Source: Mangrovicoccus sp. HB161399
Lineage (GTDB): Bacteria > Pseudomonadota > Alphaproteobacteria > Rhodobacterales > Rhodobacteraceae
Direction: 5' to 3'
Length of the DNA stretch: 64,000 nt
Assembly (NCBI RefSeq): GCF_013184745.1
Contig: NZ_JAATVU010000010.1
Coordinates: forward strand, 62,001-126,000
Position numbers and translations under genes: made by a program. The notes beneath the pieces were generated by a model. The model was not told where the DNA came from and did not search any database. It saw only the letters and a list, made by a program, of their open reading frames with translations. Of the stretch, positions 25,886-34,945 are shown in pieces. The first letter of the stretch is position 1, and each line of letters opens with the position of its first letter.

Positions 25886-25911
25886 GGCGGGGGCCGGGAA
25901 GGGCCCCCGCC
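25886..25911 (-). terminator. intercistronic hairpin between hmgA and fahA
   Basis: A 10-bp perfect GC stem (GGCGGGGGCC at 25886-25895 with 25902-25911) and a 6-base loop. There is no T-run, so it more likely stabilises the upstream mRNA or partially attenuates than fully terminates. Confidence 0.5.
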
Positions 25912-25977
25912 GCCTGTGCCGCTGCCGGACGGGACAGCCGGCGGCGGCGCGTGACCTTTCTGCCCGGAGGGGCGGCG

Positions 25978-27363
25978 TCATTTTTCGCCGGGCGTGCCGT
26001 CGAACTTCTTCTCCAGCGAGGTCCAGCAGTCGATGTAGTCGTCCTGCATCGGCGCTTCGCGGGCGGCGAATTCGGTCAGGTGCTGCGGGAAACGGGTCTC
26101 GAACATGAAGGACATCGTCTTGTCCTGGAAGACCGGCTCCATCGGCTCGTTCGAAGCGCCCTCGAAGGCGTTGCGGTCCGGGCCGTGCGGCAGCATCATG
26201 TTGTGGAGGCTGATGCCGCCCGGCACGAAGCCCTGCGGCTTGGCGTCGTAGATGCCGTAGATGTTGCCCATCAGCTCCGACATGATGTTCTTGTGGTACC
26301 AGGGCGGGCGGAAGGTGTTCTCGGCCACCATCCAGCGCTCGCGGAACAGCACGAAATCGATGTTGGCGGTGCCTTCCTGGCCCGAGGGCGCGGTCAGGAC
26401 GGTGAAGATCGACGGGTCGGGATGGTCGAACAGGATCGCGCCAACCGGGGAATAGGTGCGCAGGTCGTATTTGTAGGCGCAGTAATTGCCATGCCAGGCG
26501 ACCACGTCCAAGGGCGAATGGCCGATCCAGGTCTCGTGGAACTCGCCGCACCACTTGATGACGACGCGGGATTTCGCCTCGCGGTCCTCGAAGGCGGCGA
26601 CCGGGGACTTGAAGTCGCGCGGGTTGGCCAGGCAGTTGGCGCCGATCGGACCGCGGTTCGGCAGGTCGAATTTCTGGCCGTAATTCTCGCAGACGAAGCC
26701 GCGGCAGGGGCCCTCCAGCACCTCGACGCGGTAGACGAGGCCGCGCGGCAGGATGGCGATTTCCTTGGGCTCGAGGTCGATCACGCCGAGCTCGGTGCAG
26801 AAGCGCAGCCGGCCCTCCTGCGGCACGACCAGCAGCTCGCTGTCGGCGGAATAGAAATACTCGTCCACCATCGACTCGTTGACCAGATAGACATGCGTGG
26901 CCATGCCGACCTGGATGTTGACGTCGCCCGCGGTCGTCATGGTGCGCATGCCGGTGATCCAGGTCATCGGCTCTTCGGAATGCGGGATCGGGTCCCAGCG
27001 GTACTGGCCGAGCGAGACGATGTCATTGGCCGCCGCGCTGTCCTTCGCGGTGGTCACGTGGGGGGCGGTCTTCCAGTAGGGCACCGCGATCCTGGCGAAG
27101 CGCCCGGCATGCTTGACACTGGGCCGGATGCGGTAGCACCAGGTCCGCTCGTTCTGCCCGCGCGGCGCGGTGAAGGCGGTGCCGGAGAGCTGCTCGGCAT
27201 AGAGGCCATAGGCGCATTTCTGCGGGCTGTTCTGGCCCTGCGGCAGCGCGCCCGGCAGGGCCTCGGTCTCGAAGTCGTTGCCGAAGCCCGGCATGTAGCC
27301 CTCATGCGTCCCGGCCGTCCCGGCCGCACGGACCATTCCCTCGGGAAGGCTGTGGCTCGTCAT
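25978..27363 (-). CDS. hmgA: homogentisate 1,2-dioxygenase
   Basis: The product has 461 residues. Conserved iron-site regions are visible: [31 protein letters not shown] and [11 protein letters not shown]. The enzyme opens the ring of homogentisate to maleylacetoacetate with O2 (EC 1.13.11.5). Its start lies 164 bp from the divergent marR-maiA pair. Its promoter (TTGACA, 17 bp, AATAAC) encloses a 16-bp operator (see 27413-27441), so the divergent MarR protein is the likely repressor. Confidence 0.97.
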   Translation of the reverse strand: MTSHSLPEGMVRAAGTAGTHEGYMPGFGNDFETEALPGALPQGQNSPQKCAYGLYAEQLSGTAFTAPRGQNERTWCYRIRPSVKHAGRFARIAVPYWKTAPHVTTAKDSAAANDIVSLGQYRWDPIPHSEEPMTWITGMRTMTTAGDVNIQVGMATHVYLVNESMVDEYFYSADSELLVVPQEGRLRFCTELGVIDLEPKEIAILPRGLVYRVEVLEGPCRGFVCENYGQKFDLPNRGPIGANCLANPRDFKSPVAAFEDREAKSRVVIKWCGEFHETWIGHSPLDVVAWHGNYCAYKYDLRTYSPVGAILFDHPDPSIFTVLTAPSGQEGTANIDFVLFRERWMVAENTFRPPWYHKNIMSELMGNIYGIYDAKPQGFVPGGISLHNMMLPHGPDRNAFEGASNEPMEPVFQDKTMSFMFETRFPQHLTEFAAREAPMQDDYIDCWTSLEKKFDGTPGEK

Positions 27364-27412
27364 CGTGAAATCCTCCGTTGCGGCCGGGTCTCCCGTCCCG
27401 GCCTGTGCCTTG

Positions 27413-27441
27413 GTTATTCATTGCATTTGCAATGATGTCAA
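27413..27441 (-). promoter_or_regulatory. hmgA promoter with MarR operator in the spacer
   Basis: Read leftwards, -35 TTGACA (27441-27436) and -10 AATAAC (27418-27413) are 17 bp apart. The spacer is one T followed by CATTGCAAATGCAATG (27434-27419), an inverted repeat with 7-bp arms. A repressor bound there would block RNA polymerase. The same layout recurs at 36001-36029. Confidence 0.7.
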
Positions 27442-27449
27442 GCTAGATG

Positions 27450-27461
27450 TTGCATATGCAA
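27450..27461. promoter_or_regulatory. second MarR operator
   Basis: A perfect 12-bp palindrome, TTGCATATGCAA, centred 29 bp from the hmgA operator and nearer to marR. It probably mediates autoregulation of marR-maiA. Confidence 0.6.
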
Positions 27462-27526
27462 TGATTTGACCCTTGCAAGGCAGCGGTAGCGCGGGCGAAA
27501 CTGGCATGGTGGACAAGGAGATTTCC

Positions 27527-28000
27527 ATGGAAGATCAGGATGATCCTGCCCTGCCCGGCTTCGATCTGGACCGTTTCACGCCCTACCGGCTCTCGGTGGC
27601 GGCGGAGCGGGCTTCCGAAGGGCTCGCCCGGCTCTACCGCGCCAGATTCGGCATCTCGGTGGCGGAATGGCGGGTGCTGGCGCATCTGGAGCATTCCGGC
27701 AATGTCTCGGTCCGGGACATCGAGGCGCGGGTGGCGCTGGAGAAATCCAAGGTCTCGCGCGCGGCGTCCCGCCTGGAAACGGCGGGCCTGATCGCCAAGG
27801 CGGTCGATCCGGCGGACCGGCGGCTGCTGCAGCTGAGCCTGACGCCGGAAGGGCGCGCGCTGATGGCGGAGATGCTGCCGGTGGCCCTAGGCTTCCAGGC
27901 GGAGATCGAGGCGCGGCTGGGCGATGCGCTCGCGGGCTTCGAGCGAGGGTTGCAACGGCTTCTCGACGACATGGAGGACAAGGATGATCCGTCTGCATGA
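27527..28000 (+). CDS. MarR-family regulator of the homogentisate genes
   Basis: The product has 157 residues with a winged helix at about 30-110: FGISVAEWRVLAHLEHSG, KSKVSRAASRLETAGLI, and the wing DPADRRLLQLSLT. The ATG at 27527 follows AAGGAG with a 6-base gap; earlier in-frame starts lack such a site. The gene overlaps maiA by 17 bp and is divergent from hmgA across two TTGCA-type palindromes. Regulators of this type usually respond to a pathway intermediate; which one cannot be seen. It is a paralogue of the MarR genes at 28664 and 36284 (shared F.PY.L..AAE N-terminus). Confidence 0.9.
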   Translation: MEDQDDPALPGFDLDRFTPYRLSVAAERASEGLARLYRARFGISVAEWRVLAHLEHSGNVSVRDIEARVALEKSKVSRAASRLETAGLIAKAVDPADRRLLQLSLTPEGRALMAEMLPVALGFQAEIEARLGDALAGFERGLQRLLDDMEDKDDPSA

Positions 28001-28613
28001 CTATTGGCGCAGCTCGGCCAGCTACCGGGTGCGCATCGCTCTGGGACTGGCCGGGCTGGACTGGGAGGCGCTGCCGGTCGACCTGACGGCGGGCGCGCAG
28101 CGCGGCCCGGCGCATCTGGCGCGGAACCCGCAGGGGCTGGTGCCGGTGCTGGAGATCGACGGGCTGCAACTGACCCAGTCGCTTGCCATCGTCGAGTATC
28201 TCGACGAGACCCGCGGGCTGGGGCTCCTGCCGGGCGATGCCGCGATGCGCGCCCGCGTGCGGGCGCTGGCGCATGCGGTGGCAATGGAGATCCACCCGGT
28301 CTGCAACCTGCGCGTCGCACGCCATGCGGCCGCGAATTCGGGCGGCGGGATCACCATGGAAAGCTGGATGCGCGACTTCATCGCGCCCGGCCTAGCGGCG
28401 CTGGAGGCGATGGTCGATGACGGCGATTTCTGCGCGGGCGGCAGCCTGACGCTCGCCGATATCTGCCTCGTGCCGCAGCTCTACAATGCCCGCCGCTGGG
28501 GCATCGACCTCGCCCCGCTGCCCCGGCTGTCGCGGATCGGCACGCATCTCGACACAGTTCCCGCGGTTGCCGCCGCCCATCCCGACCGCGTGCAGCAGCC
28601 TGAAAAGGCTTGA
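27984..28613 (+). CDS. maiA: maleylacetoacetate isomerase
   Basis: The product has 209 residues, a zeta-class GST. The N-terminus shows DYWRSSASYRVRIAL (SSCS-like GSH site at residues 10-13), NPQGLVPVLEIDG and TQSLAIVEYLDE. The C-terminal domain carries SLTLADICLVPQLYNARR. It isomerises maleylacetoacetate to fumarylacetoacetate with glutathione, linking hmgA and fahA. The start at 27984 lies inside marR, with GGAGGA just upstream. Confidence 0.95.
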   Translation: MIRLHDYWRSSASYRVRIALGLAGLDWEALPVDLTAGAQRGPAHLARNPQGLVPVLEIDGLQLTQSLAIVEYLDETRGLGLLPGDAAMRARVRALAHAVAMEIHPVCNLRVARHAAANSGGGITMESWMRDFIAPGLAALEAMVDDGDFCAGGSLTLADICLVPQLYNARRWGIDLAPLPRLSRIGTHLDTVPAVAAAHPDRVQQPEKA

Positions 28614-28640
28614 CATCGCCCGGCCGTTTCCGTTGCAACG
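28610..28640 (+). promoter_or_regulatory. promoter of the second marR with overlapping operator
   Basis: TTGACA (28610-28615), a 17-bp gap and TTGCAA (28633-28638) form a promoter-like pair at the end of maiA. The -10 is buried in the perfect palindrome CGTTGCAACG (28631-28640), 23 bp before the marR start, so autorepression is likely. Confidence 0.6.
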
Positions 28641-28663
28641 ACCCGGACACGGCCGGAGACCCC

Positions 28664-29122
28664 ATGCAGATCGAAACCTTCTTCCCCTACCGCCTGGCCA
28701 TCGCGGCCGAGGGATTTTCGCGCCGCCTGGCCTCCGTCTACGGGCAGGAATTCGGGCTCAGCCGCGAAGAATGGCGGCTGCTCTTCCTGGTCAAGGACGG
28801 CACGATCGACTCGAACGTGCTGGCGCGGAGAACGACGCTGGACAAGGTGCAGGTGACCCGCGCCTCGCAGCGGCTGGAGGACCGCGGGCTGATCACGCGG
28901 CGCACCTCGCCCAACGACCGCCGCCTGCGCGAATTCGAGATCACGCAAGAGGGCCGCGCCGTCTTCGAGGCGGCCCTCCCGCAGGTGGAGGCGGTGGCGG
29001 CGGAGACGCTGGCCCGGCTCGCGCCCGGCGACCGTGCCGCGCTGGAGCAGGGGCTCGACGCGCTTCTCAGGGCGATGGACGCCCTGCCCGTCCCGCCGCG
29101 GGACACCGGCCCGGAGGGATGA
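28664..29122 (+). CDS. MarR-family regulator
   Basis: The product has 152 residues with a MarR fold: FGLSREEWRLLFLVKDG, KVQVTRASQRLEDRGLI, SPNDRRLREFEIT. The start at 28664 begins MQIETFFPYRLAIAAE, which aligns with the other two MarR proteins of the island. It has its own promoter and a CGTTGCAACG dyad. The target is not evident: maiA lies upstream and the TRAP/monooxygenase operon ends convergently 21 bp downstream. Confidence 0.9.
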   Translation: MQIETFFPYRLAIAAEGFSRRLASVYGQEFGLSREEWRLLFLVKDGTIDSNVLARRTTLDKVQVTRASQRLEDRGLITRRTSPNDRRLREFEITQEGRAVFEAALPQVEAVAAETLARLAPGDRAALEQGLDALLRAMDALPVPPRDTGPEG

Positions 29123-29143
29123 CCCCTCCCGGACCGCGCCGGT

Positions 29144-30079
29144 TCACCGGATGACCATCAGGTCCTCGCCGACGACGATCTCGCCGTCGAACGTCGCCGA
29201 GACGCCGTCGCGCCAGTGCTCTTCCGTGTCGAATCCCGGAACCCCCGCGGGAACGAAATGGGTCAGCACCAGCTTGCCCACGCCCGCCTCCCGAGCCACG
29301 CGGCCGACATCGGCGAGGGTGGTGTGCGCCTCGATGATATGTTCCTTCAGCGTCTCGTTGCCAGGGTCGATCCGTTCGATGATCGCGTCGACGCCCTCGA
29401 TGCTGACCACCTCATGGACCAGCACGTCGGCATCCTGCGCCAGCGCGATCAGCGGCTCGCTGTACTCCGTATCGCCGCTGAACACCGCCGCCCAGCCGCC
29501 GATGTCGAAGCGCAGCGCATAGGCGGGGGCGGCATCGCCATGCGGGGTCTCGACCGCGGTGACCCGGAGCGGCCCGCTTTCATAGACGAGCCCGTCATCG
29601 TCGAATTCCGAAACGTCGATCAGGTCCCCGAGCGGCGGACGGCCCTCGTCGGCGATCCTCAGCGCGATGTCCCATTTGGCGTAGCTGAGGTAGTCCTCCG
29701 TCATTTGCCCGAGCGAGGCCGGGCCGAAGGCATGGACCGGAGTCCGCAGCCCGCTGGCCCAGGCACGCAGCAGCAGCGGCCCGTAGCCCGCGATATGGTC
29801 CGAATGCAGATGGGTGATGAAGACGCCGCGGATCTTGCGGGGGTCGAGCCCGGCAAGGCCCATCTGGCGTGCCACCCCGTCCCCGGCATCGATCACGTAG
29901 ATGTCGTCGCCGTGGACGACCGCCGCGGCCGGCTGGGCGCGCGCGGCCTTGACCGACGGGCCGCCCGCGGTGCCGAGCAGCACGATCCGCGGGGCATCGG
30001 CGTCCTGCGCCAGCAGGGGCTGCGCGGCTCCGGCCGCAAGGCATGCGGCCGCGATGGCCGCCTTGAGGTTGGCAGACAT
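29144..30079 (-). CDS. periplasmic MBL-fold hydrolase
   Basis: The product has 311 residues. A signal peptide covers residues 1-24 (cleavage near LLA-QD). The metal motif HLHSDH is at 90-95, with YVIDAGDG before it, VFSGDTEYSE and a final LTHFVPAG after it: the RNase Z/arylsulfatase-like subclass of metallo-beta-lactamases. It probably hydrolyses an ester, phosphoester or lactone in the periplasm. It is the last gene of the leftward operon, 72 bp after the TRAP permease, which suggests it prepares the TRAP substrate before uptake (inference). Confidence 0.83.
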   Translation of the reverse strand: MSANLKAAIAAACLAAGAAQPLLAQDADAPRIVLLGTAGGPSVKAARAQPAAAVVHGDDIYVIDAGDGVARQMGLAGLDPRKIRGVFITHLHSDHIAGYGPLLLRAWASGLRTPVHAFGPASLGQMTEDYLSYAKWDIALRIADEGRPPLGDLIDVSEFDDDGLVYESGPLRVTAVETPHGDAAPAYALRFDIGGWAAVFSGDTEYSEPLIALAQDADVLVHEVVSIEGVDAIIERIDPGNETLKEHIIEAHTTLADVGRVAREAGVGKLVLTHFVPAGVPGFDTEEHWRDGVSATFDGEIVVGEDLMVIR

Positions 30080-30151
30080 GGTTTCCTCCCAGTTGTCCGT
30101 GGAAAATCAGTCGGGGCGCCGCACCCGGATGTGCCCGGGCGCGGCGCCGCC

Positions 30152-31462
30152 CTAGCCGACCAGCCAGAGCGAAAGCGACGGCACGCCGACGATCAGCGCG
30201 ATCCTCAGGATGTCGGCCACCCAGAACCAGAACACGCCGCGGAAGATCGTGCCGAGCTGCACGTCCCGCACCACCGAACGCAGCACGAAGACGTTCATGC
30301 CGACCGGCGGGGTGATCAGGCTGATTTCGGTGGCAACCACGACGATGATGGCGAACCAGATCACGACATGCTCGGGGTCGCGCAGGATCGGCGAGGCGAA
30401 TTGCAGGTATTCGACGACCGGATAGAAGACCGGCACCGTCAGCAGGATCATCGACAGGCTCTCGAAGACCGTGCCGAGCGCCAGGTAGATCGCCACGATC
30501 GCCAGCATCACCAGCCAGGGGTTGATGTCGAGGTCGTAGACCAGGTCGGCAATGGCGTCAGGCAGCCCCGCGAAGCTGACGAAATTGCCGAAGATCTCGG
30601 CGCCGATGATGATCGCGAAGATCATCGCCGTGGCCGAGGCGGTGTCGGCGAAGGCCCGTCCCAGCGCGGCAAGCGTCATCTCGCCCATGCCGAAGGCGAT
30701 CAGCAGCGAGGCGCCCGCGCCCATGCCCGCGGCCTCGATCGGAGTGAAGAAGCCGCCGTAGATCCCCGCCATGATGAAGGCGAAGAGCCCCAGCGTGCCC
30801 AGCACCCCCATCGTGTCGCGGCGCGACATCGGCACGGTCTCCGACACCGGCGGCGCGAGCTTGGGGTTCATCCGCACGGCGACCAGCACCGCGATCAGGT
30901 AGAGCGCAATGCCCAGCACCCCGGGCAGCAGGCCCGCAACGAAGAGCTTGCCGATGTCGCTTTCAGTCAGGATTCCGTAGATGATCAGGATCACCGAGGG
31001 CGGGATCAGGATGCCCAGCGTGCCGCCCGCGGCAATGGCCCCGGTGGACAGGCTGTCATGGTAGCCGAAGCGGCGCATCGAGGGCATGGCGACCTTGGAC
31101 ATGGTGGCCGCGGTCGCCAGCGACGAGCCGCAGACCGCCGAGAAGCCGCCGCAGCTGAGCACGGTGGCCATGGCCAGCCCGCCGCGGAACCGCCCGAACA
31201 GCCGGTCGGCGCCGGAGAACAGCCCGTGCGCGATGCCCGAGGCGGCCAGCACGTTGCCCATGAAGATGAAGAGCGGCACGACCGAGAGCGAATAGCTCAG
31301 CCCGGTCTCGAATACGGCCTGGCCGACCATGGCACCCGCGGCGTCGGGGCCGCGCAGCATGGCGAAGCCAGCCGCACCGGTCAGCGCCATGGCGAAGGCG
31401 ATCGGCACCCGCAGGAAGGCGAGGCCGAGCAGCAGGGCGAAGGCGATGAGCGAGGCGGTCAT
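30152..31462 (-). CDS. TRAP transporter large permease (DctM)
   Basis: The product has 436 residues and about 12 hydrophobic segments. Characteristic DctM blocks are present: GAAGFAMLRG, FIFMGNVLAASGIA, GGLAMATVLSCGGFSAVCGSS, GGTLGILIPPSVILIIYG and TPPVGMNVFVLRS. It forms the ion-coupled channel of a tripartite periplasmic transporter. Its ATG overlaps the DctQ stop by 4 bp. Confidence 0.95.
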   Translation of the reverse strand: MTASLIAFALLLGLAFLRVPIAFAMALTGAAGFAMLRGPDAAGAMVGQAVFETGLSYSLSVVPLFIFMGNVLAASGIAHGLFSGADRLFGRFRGGLAMATVLSCGGFSAVCGSSLATAATMSKVAMPSMRRFGYHDSLSTGAIAAGGTLGILIPPSVILIIYGILTESDIGKLFVAGLLPGVLGIALYLIAVLVAVRMNPKLAPPVSETVPMSRRDTMGVLGTLGLFAFIMAGIYGGFFTPIEAAGMGAGASLLIAFGMGEMTLAALGRAFADTASATAMIFAIIIGAEIFGNFVSFAGLPDAIADLVYDLDINPWLVMLAIVAIYLALGTVFESLSMILLTVPVFYPVVEYLQFASPILRDPEHVVIWFAIIVVVATEISLITPPVGMNVFVLRSVVRDVQLGTIFRGVFWFWVADILRIALIVGVPSLSLWLVG

Positions 31463-31908
31463 GGATTGCGCGCTCCGGCCAGGGCGATCGCGGCGGACAC
31501 CGCGCAGCTTGCCACGCCCACGCCCGCGATCGCGGCCATCGGCAGGCCGAGCGCGGCGCTGCGCGCGCCGGTGGCGGCCTGGTCTCCGGCCACGATGCCG
31601 AGGCGCACCGCGAAGAAGGCCAGCGCCGCCGCGGTGACGAGGGCGGCGAAGATGCCGAAGGCCCGGATCAGCCGAGGCGTCAGGACATGGGCCATCAGGT
31701 CGACCTCGACATGCTCGCGCCGCGCAGTGGTCAGCGGCAGCGCGGCGAAGACCAGTAGCGCCAGCAGGATCTGGGTCAGTTCGAACGCGCCCGGCAGGGG
31801 CGCGTTCAGGATGTAGCGGCCGACCACGTCGGTGACGGTCACGAGGATCAGCGCGGCCAGCAGCAGCGCCGAGAGCCCCCTGAGCGCGGAGAGGAAAGCC
31901 CGGGTCAT
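31459..31908 (-). CDS. TRAP transporter small permease (DctQ)
   Basis: The product has 149 residues with four hydrophobic helices. Family features are VTDVVGRYILNAPLPGAFELTQ near residues 24-45 and HVEVDLMAHVL. It pairs with the DctM protein. It overlaps dctP and dctM by 4 bp each. Confidence 0.92.
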   Translation of the reverse strand: MTRAFLSALRGLSALLLAALILVTVTDVVGRYILNAPLPGAFELTQILLALLVFAALPLTTARREHVEVDLMAHVLTPRLIRAFGIFAALVTAAALAFFAVRLGIVAGDQAATGARSAALGLPMAAIAGVGVASCAVSAAIALAGARNP

Positions 31909-32918
31909 TCCGCGGCGGCGCCGGTCATCTCGCGGAACGTCGCCAGCGCGGCCAGCCCGTCGCGGTCGTCATCCAGCGTGTCCGCCCAGGCAGCTTCCAG
32001 CTTGGACGCCTGCATGCGGATCGCCTCCTCGACCGGCGCAGGCGCCGGATAGAGCAGGATGCCCGCCTTCTCGATCTCGGCCTCGGCCGCCGCATCGGCG
32101 TCGTTCCAGGCCTTTCCCACGCGCGCGGCGAAGGCCTCGCCCGAAATCGCCTCGATCGCGGCCTGGTCCTCCGCCGAGATGCCGTCCCACTTGCCCTGGT
32201 TCATCACCAGGAACCAGGTGGTGTTGTAGATGCCGCCCGGCACGGTCATCGAGTACTTGATGTCGTCGGTCAGGCGGAAGGCGGTCAGCGCCTCGTAGGT
32301 GAAGGCCACGCCGTCAATGACGCCGCGGCTGAGCTTCTCGTAGACCTCGGGCGAGGACATGAACAGCGGCGTTGCGCCGAGCCCGGCCATCAGGTCGGCG
32401 GCATAGCCGCCCGGCACGCGGATCTTCATCCCCTGGAGGTCCGAGACCTGGGTGATCTCCATCTTGTTGTTGTGCAAGAGTCCCGGCCCGTGCATGAACA
32501 GGCCCAGCAGCTTGGTCCCCGCATGTTCCTGCTCGGCCCCCAGCTTGTCGCGGTAGACCGACCAGAAGGCCCCGGAGTTCGCCGCGGCATCGTCTCCGAG
32601 GAAGCTGAACTGGCCCAGCTCCGCGCCCTTGAACCGGTCGTCCTCGGTGAAGCTGTGCAGCCCGTAGGTGATGTCGGCCACGCCGTCCCGGGCCATGTCG
32701 AAATGCGCCGCCGGGCTGCCCAGCGGCTTGCGCAGCACGCGCACGGTGACGCGGCCATCGGTGACCTTCTCCACCTCATCGGCCCAGGGCTCGATCGCGT
32801 TGACCACGATCGGGTGTCGCGGCGGCAGCCAGCTCGACAGCACCAGCTCTTCCGCCATGGCGGAACCGGCGGCAAGGCAGAGCGCGGCAGCGGCCGCGAA
32901 GGTCGTGAATCTGGACAT
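31905..32918 (-). CDS. TRAP transporter substrate-binding protein (DctP)
   Basis: The product has 337 residues. A signal peptide covers 1-22 (SAMA-EE). The DctP fold is seen from LSSWLPPRHPIVVNAIEPWA through MKIRVPGGYAADLMAGLGATPLFMSSPEVYEKLSRGVIDGV. The Arg in the MKIRVPGG block is the usual carboxylate ligand, so the substrate is probably an organic acid. The gene context (FAD monooxygenase, MarR) points to an aromatic acid, but that is an inference. Confidence 0.94.
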   Translation of the reverse strand: MSRFTTFAAAAALCLAAGSAMAEELVLSSWLPPRHPIVVNAIEPWADEVEKVTDGRVTVRVLRKPLGSPAAHFDMARDGVADITYGLHSFTEDDRFKGAELGQFSFLGDDAAANSGAFWSVYRDKLGAEQEHAGTKLLGLFMHGPGLLHNNKMEITQVSDLQGMKIRVPGGYAADLMAGLGATPLFMSSPEVYEKLSRGVIDGVAFTYEALTAFRLTDDIKYSMTVPGGIYNTTWFLVMNQGKWDGISAEDQAAIEAISGEAFAARVGKAWNDADAAAEAEIEKAGILLYPAPAPVEEAIRMQASKLEAAWADTLDDDRDGLAALATFREMTGAAAE

Positions 32919-33001
32919 GGGATCCTCCCTGAGAGTTGTCCGGTCTCTTCGATGTTTCCCCGGCGGACCTCCCCGCCCGCCGGGTCGCGCGTTCTCAGGC
33001 G

Positions 33002-33184
33002 TCAGCCGCGGGCGCGGGCCAGCGCCTCGTCGATGACCTTCTGGTCCCCGACATGGTTCATGAGGATGAGGATGAGCCGGGCGTTCATCGCGTGGCTCTC
33101 GGCCTCGGCCAGGCCCTCATGGGCGGCGATCAGGCGGGCATAGGCCTCGTCCGGATCGGCCAGGTTCGGGGCGGTCGTCAGCAT
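33002..33184 (-). CDS. DUF2783 domain protein
   Basis: The product has 60 residues and starts MLTTAPNLADPDEAYARLIA, the DUF2783 signature; it is all-helical (HEGLAEAESHAMNARLILIL). The ATG at 33184 has GAGGG upstream; an alternative ATG at 33214 would add ten residues and overlap the monooxygenase stop by 8 bp. DUF2783 genes are known beside FAD monooxygenases, so it is probably a partner or stability factor, role unproven. Confidence 0.8.
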   Translation of the reverse strand: MLTTAPNLADPDEAYARLIAAHEGLAEAESHAMNARLILILMNHVGDQKVIDEALARARG

Positions 33185-33206
33185 GCGGGTTCCCTCGATC
33201 GCGGTC

Positions 33207-34829
33207 TCAATCATGGCCGAGCGCCTTTCTCGCAGCGGCCAGCACCGCCGCCTCGTCGAAATGGTCCCAGCGGGCCGCCACGTGCTGGTCGGGGCGGATC
33301 AGGTAGACAGCCGAAGCCGCCGCGCCGAGGAAGCGTGCCCCGGCCTCGGGCGTCTCAGCCGGGATGGATAGCCCGGTCACCGGCAGGCCCGCACCGTCGA
33401 GCCACGCCGGAACCTCGCAGCCCATGCCCAGGAGCGTGAAGCCGTCTTCGGCCAGCGCCTTCAGCAGCCAGCCGTCGCCGAGCGCCAGATCCGGCACCGG
33501 GCTGCCTGGGCGGGTGCGCGCCGGCATCGCCGCATCGTCGGGGCCGTTCAGGCCCGAGCCGTCATAGGTGCAGGGCACTGAAAGCCGTCCGGAATTCACG
33601 ATGGTCCGCGCGAATGGCATGGTTTCGGCCAGATCCAGCACCGCGTTGCGGAACATGTGGCTGACCGGGCTTTTCGGCGTGATGAAATCCGTGGCGCGGG
33701 TCGAGTTCAGGATGTTCTCGTCGGCGCCATGGACGCGCTCGGCGTCATAGCTGTCGAGCAGGCTCTCTGGCGCGGCGCCATTGATCACCGCCGCGAGCTT
33801 CCAGCCGAGGTTGTCGACATCCTGGATGCCGGAATTGGCGCCGCGAGCACCGAAGGGGCTGACCTGATGCGCGGCGTCGCCCGCGAACAGCACCCGGCCA
33901 TGGCGGAACTTCTCCATCCGGCGGCACTGGAAAGTGTAGATCGAGGTCCAAACCAGATCGTATTCGGCCCCCTCGCCCAGCATCGCGTCGATGCGGGCGC
34001 GGATATTCTCCTCCTTCAGCTCCTTTTCGCGGTCGATGTCCCAGCCGAGCTGGAAGTCGATCCGCCAGACATCGTCCGGCTGCTTGTGCAGGAGCGCCGA
34101 GGCGCCGGACTTGAAATGCGGCTCGAACCAGAACCAGCGCTCGGTCGGGAACTCGGCCGTCATCTTCACGTCGGCGATCAGGAAATTGTCCTCGAAGACC
34201 CGGCCCTCGAAGCCCAGCCCCAGCATGTCGCGCAAGGGCGAGCGCGCGCCGTCGCAGCCGATCAGCCAGTCGGCGCTAATCCGGTAGGGCCCGTCCGGCG
34301 TCATCAGGTCGAGCGTCGCGCCGTGCTCGGAGCTCTCCACCGCATCGACGCGGTTGGCGCCGCGGATCTCGATCGGCGCGCCTGCCGCCTGCGCACGCAG
34401 GATGGCGTCATGCAGGAACTTCTCGAAGGCGGGCTGCTGGAGGTTGATGAAGGCAGGGTGCTTGTGGCCGGCCTCGGGCAGCAGGTTGAACTCGTAGAGC
34501 TGGCGGTCGTCATGGAAGACCTTGCCCAAGTTCCACTGCACGCCCTTGGCGACCATCTCGTCGCCGGCGCCCAGCCGGTCGCAGATCTCCAGCGTGCGCT
34601 TGGCGAAGCAGATGGCGCGGCTGCCCATGCCGACGCCCTCATGGTCGTCGATGACCAGAACGGGGATACCGCGGCGGCCGAGATCAAGCGCGGTGGCAAG
34701 CCCGATCGGCCCGCCGCCCATGACCACGACCGGATGGCGCGCGGGGCTTCCCGCGTCCTGGTCGGGAGATTTCTCGTAGGGGTACAGCTTGTACGCGAGC
34801 TGGTAGCGCGGTGCGACGAAGTCTTTCAT
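33207..34829 (-). CDS. FAD-dependent aromatic monooxygenase (PheA/TfdB, MhpA-like)
   Basis: The product has 540 residues. The FAD dinucleotide motif is GGGPIGLATALDLGRRG (about 38-54), with IDDHEGVGMGSRAICFAKRT after it, the DG motif in IGCDGARSPLRDMLG, and the GD motif in GRVLFAGDAAHQVSPFGARG. The C-terminal thioredoxin-like domain is present. Such enzymes hydroxylate phenolic acids using NAD(P)H and O2. A product feeding homogentisate would fit the neighbourhood but is not shown. A strong GGGAGGAG site precedes the ATG at 34829. Confidence 0.9.
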   Translation of the reverse strand: MKDFVAPRYQLAYKLYPYEKSPDQDAGSPARHPVVVMGGGPIGLATALDLGRRGIPVLVIDDHEGVGMGSRAICFAKRTLEICDRLGAGDEMVAKGVQWNLGKVFHDDRQLYEFNLLPEAGHKHPAFINLQQPAFEKFLHDAILRAQAAGAPIEIRGANRVDAVESSEHGATLDLMTPDGPYRISADWLIGCDGARSPLRDMLGLGFEGRVFEDNFLIADVKMTAEFPTERWFWFEPHFKSGASALLHKQPDDVWRIDFQLGWDIDREKELKEENIRARIDAMLGEGAEYDLVWTSIYTFQCRRMEKFRHGRVLFAGDAAHQVSPFGARGANSGIQDVDNLGWKLAAVINGAAPESLLDSYDAERVHGADENILNSTRATDFITPKSPVSHMFRNAVLDLAETMPFARTIVNSGRLSVPCTYDGSGLNGPDDAAMPARTRPGSPVPDLALGDGWLLKALAEDGFTLLGMGCEVPAWLDGAGLPVTGLSIPAETPEAGARFLGAAASAVYLIRPDQHVAARWDHFDEAAVLAAARKALGHD

Positions 34830-34863
34830 GGCTCCTCCCGGCGTGGCGGCACGCCTCTCCCGG

Positions 34864-34936
34864 CCGGGCGCTGCAGGCGCCCGGGGCGATTGTTTCGGAT
34901 CGGTGTCAGATGAGGCGCCGGGTCTTCGCCCGGCGC
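34864..34936 (-). other. two intercistronic hairpins
   Basis: The 116-bp gap between the MBL gene and the monooxygenase holds two 8-bp perfect GC stems: CCGGGCGC (34864-34871 with 34877-34884) and GCGCCGGG (34915-34922 with 34929-34936). They lack T-runs and may set the relative amounts of the two messages. Confidence 0.5.
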
Positions 34937-34945
34937 GGGACAGGC

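Noticed and set aside
24595-27435. A 946-codon plus-strand open frame
   Set aside because: It lies opposite fahA and hmgA, both unmistakable, and its product is low-complexity Arg/Gly/Ala.
29216-31816. An 866-codon plus-strand open frame rich in Arg, His, Asp and Gln
   Set aside because: It is antisense to the MBL and TRAP permease genes; composition is that of a shadow frame.
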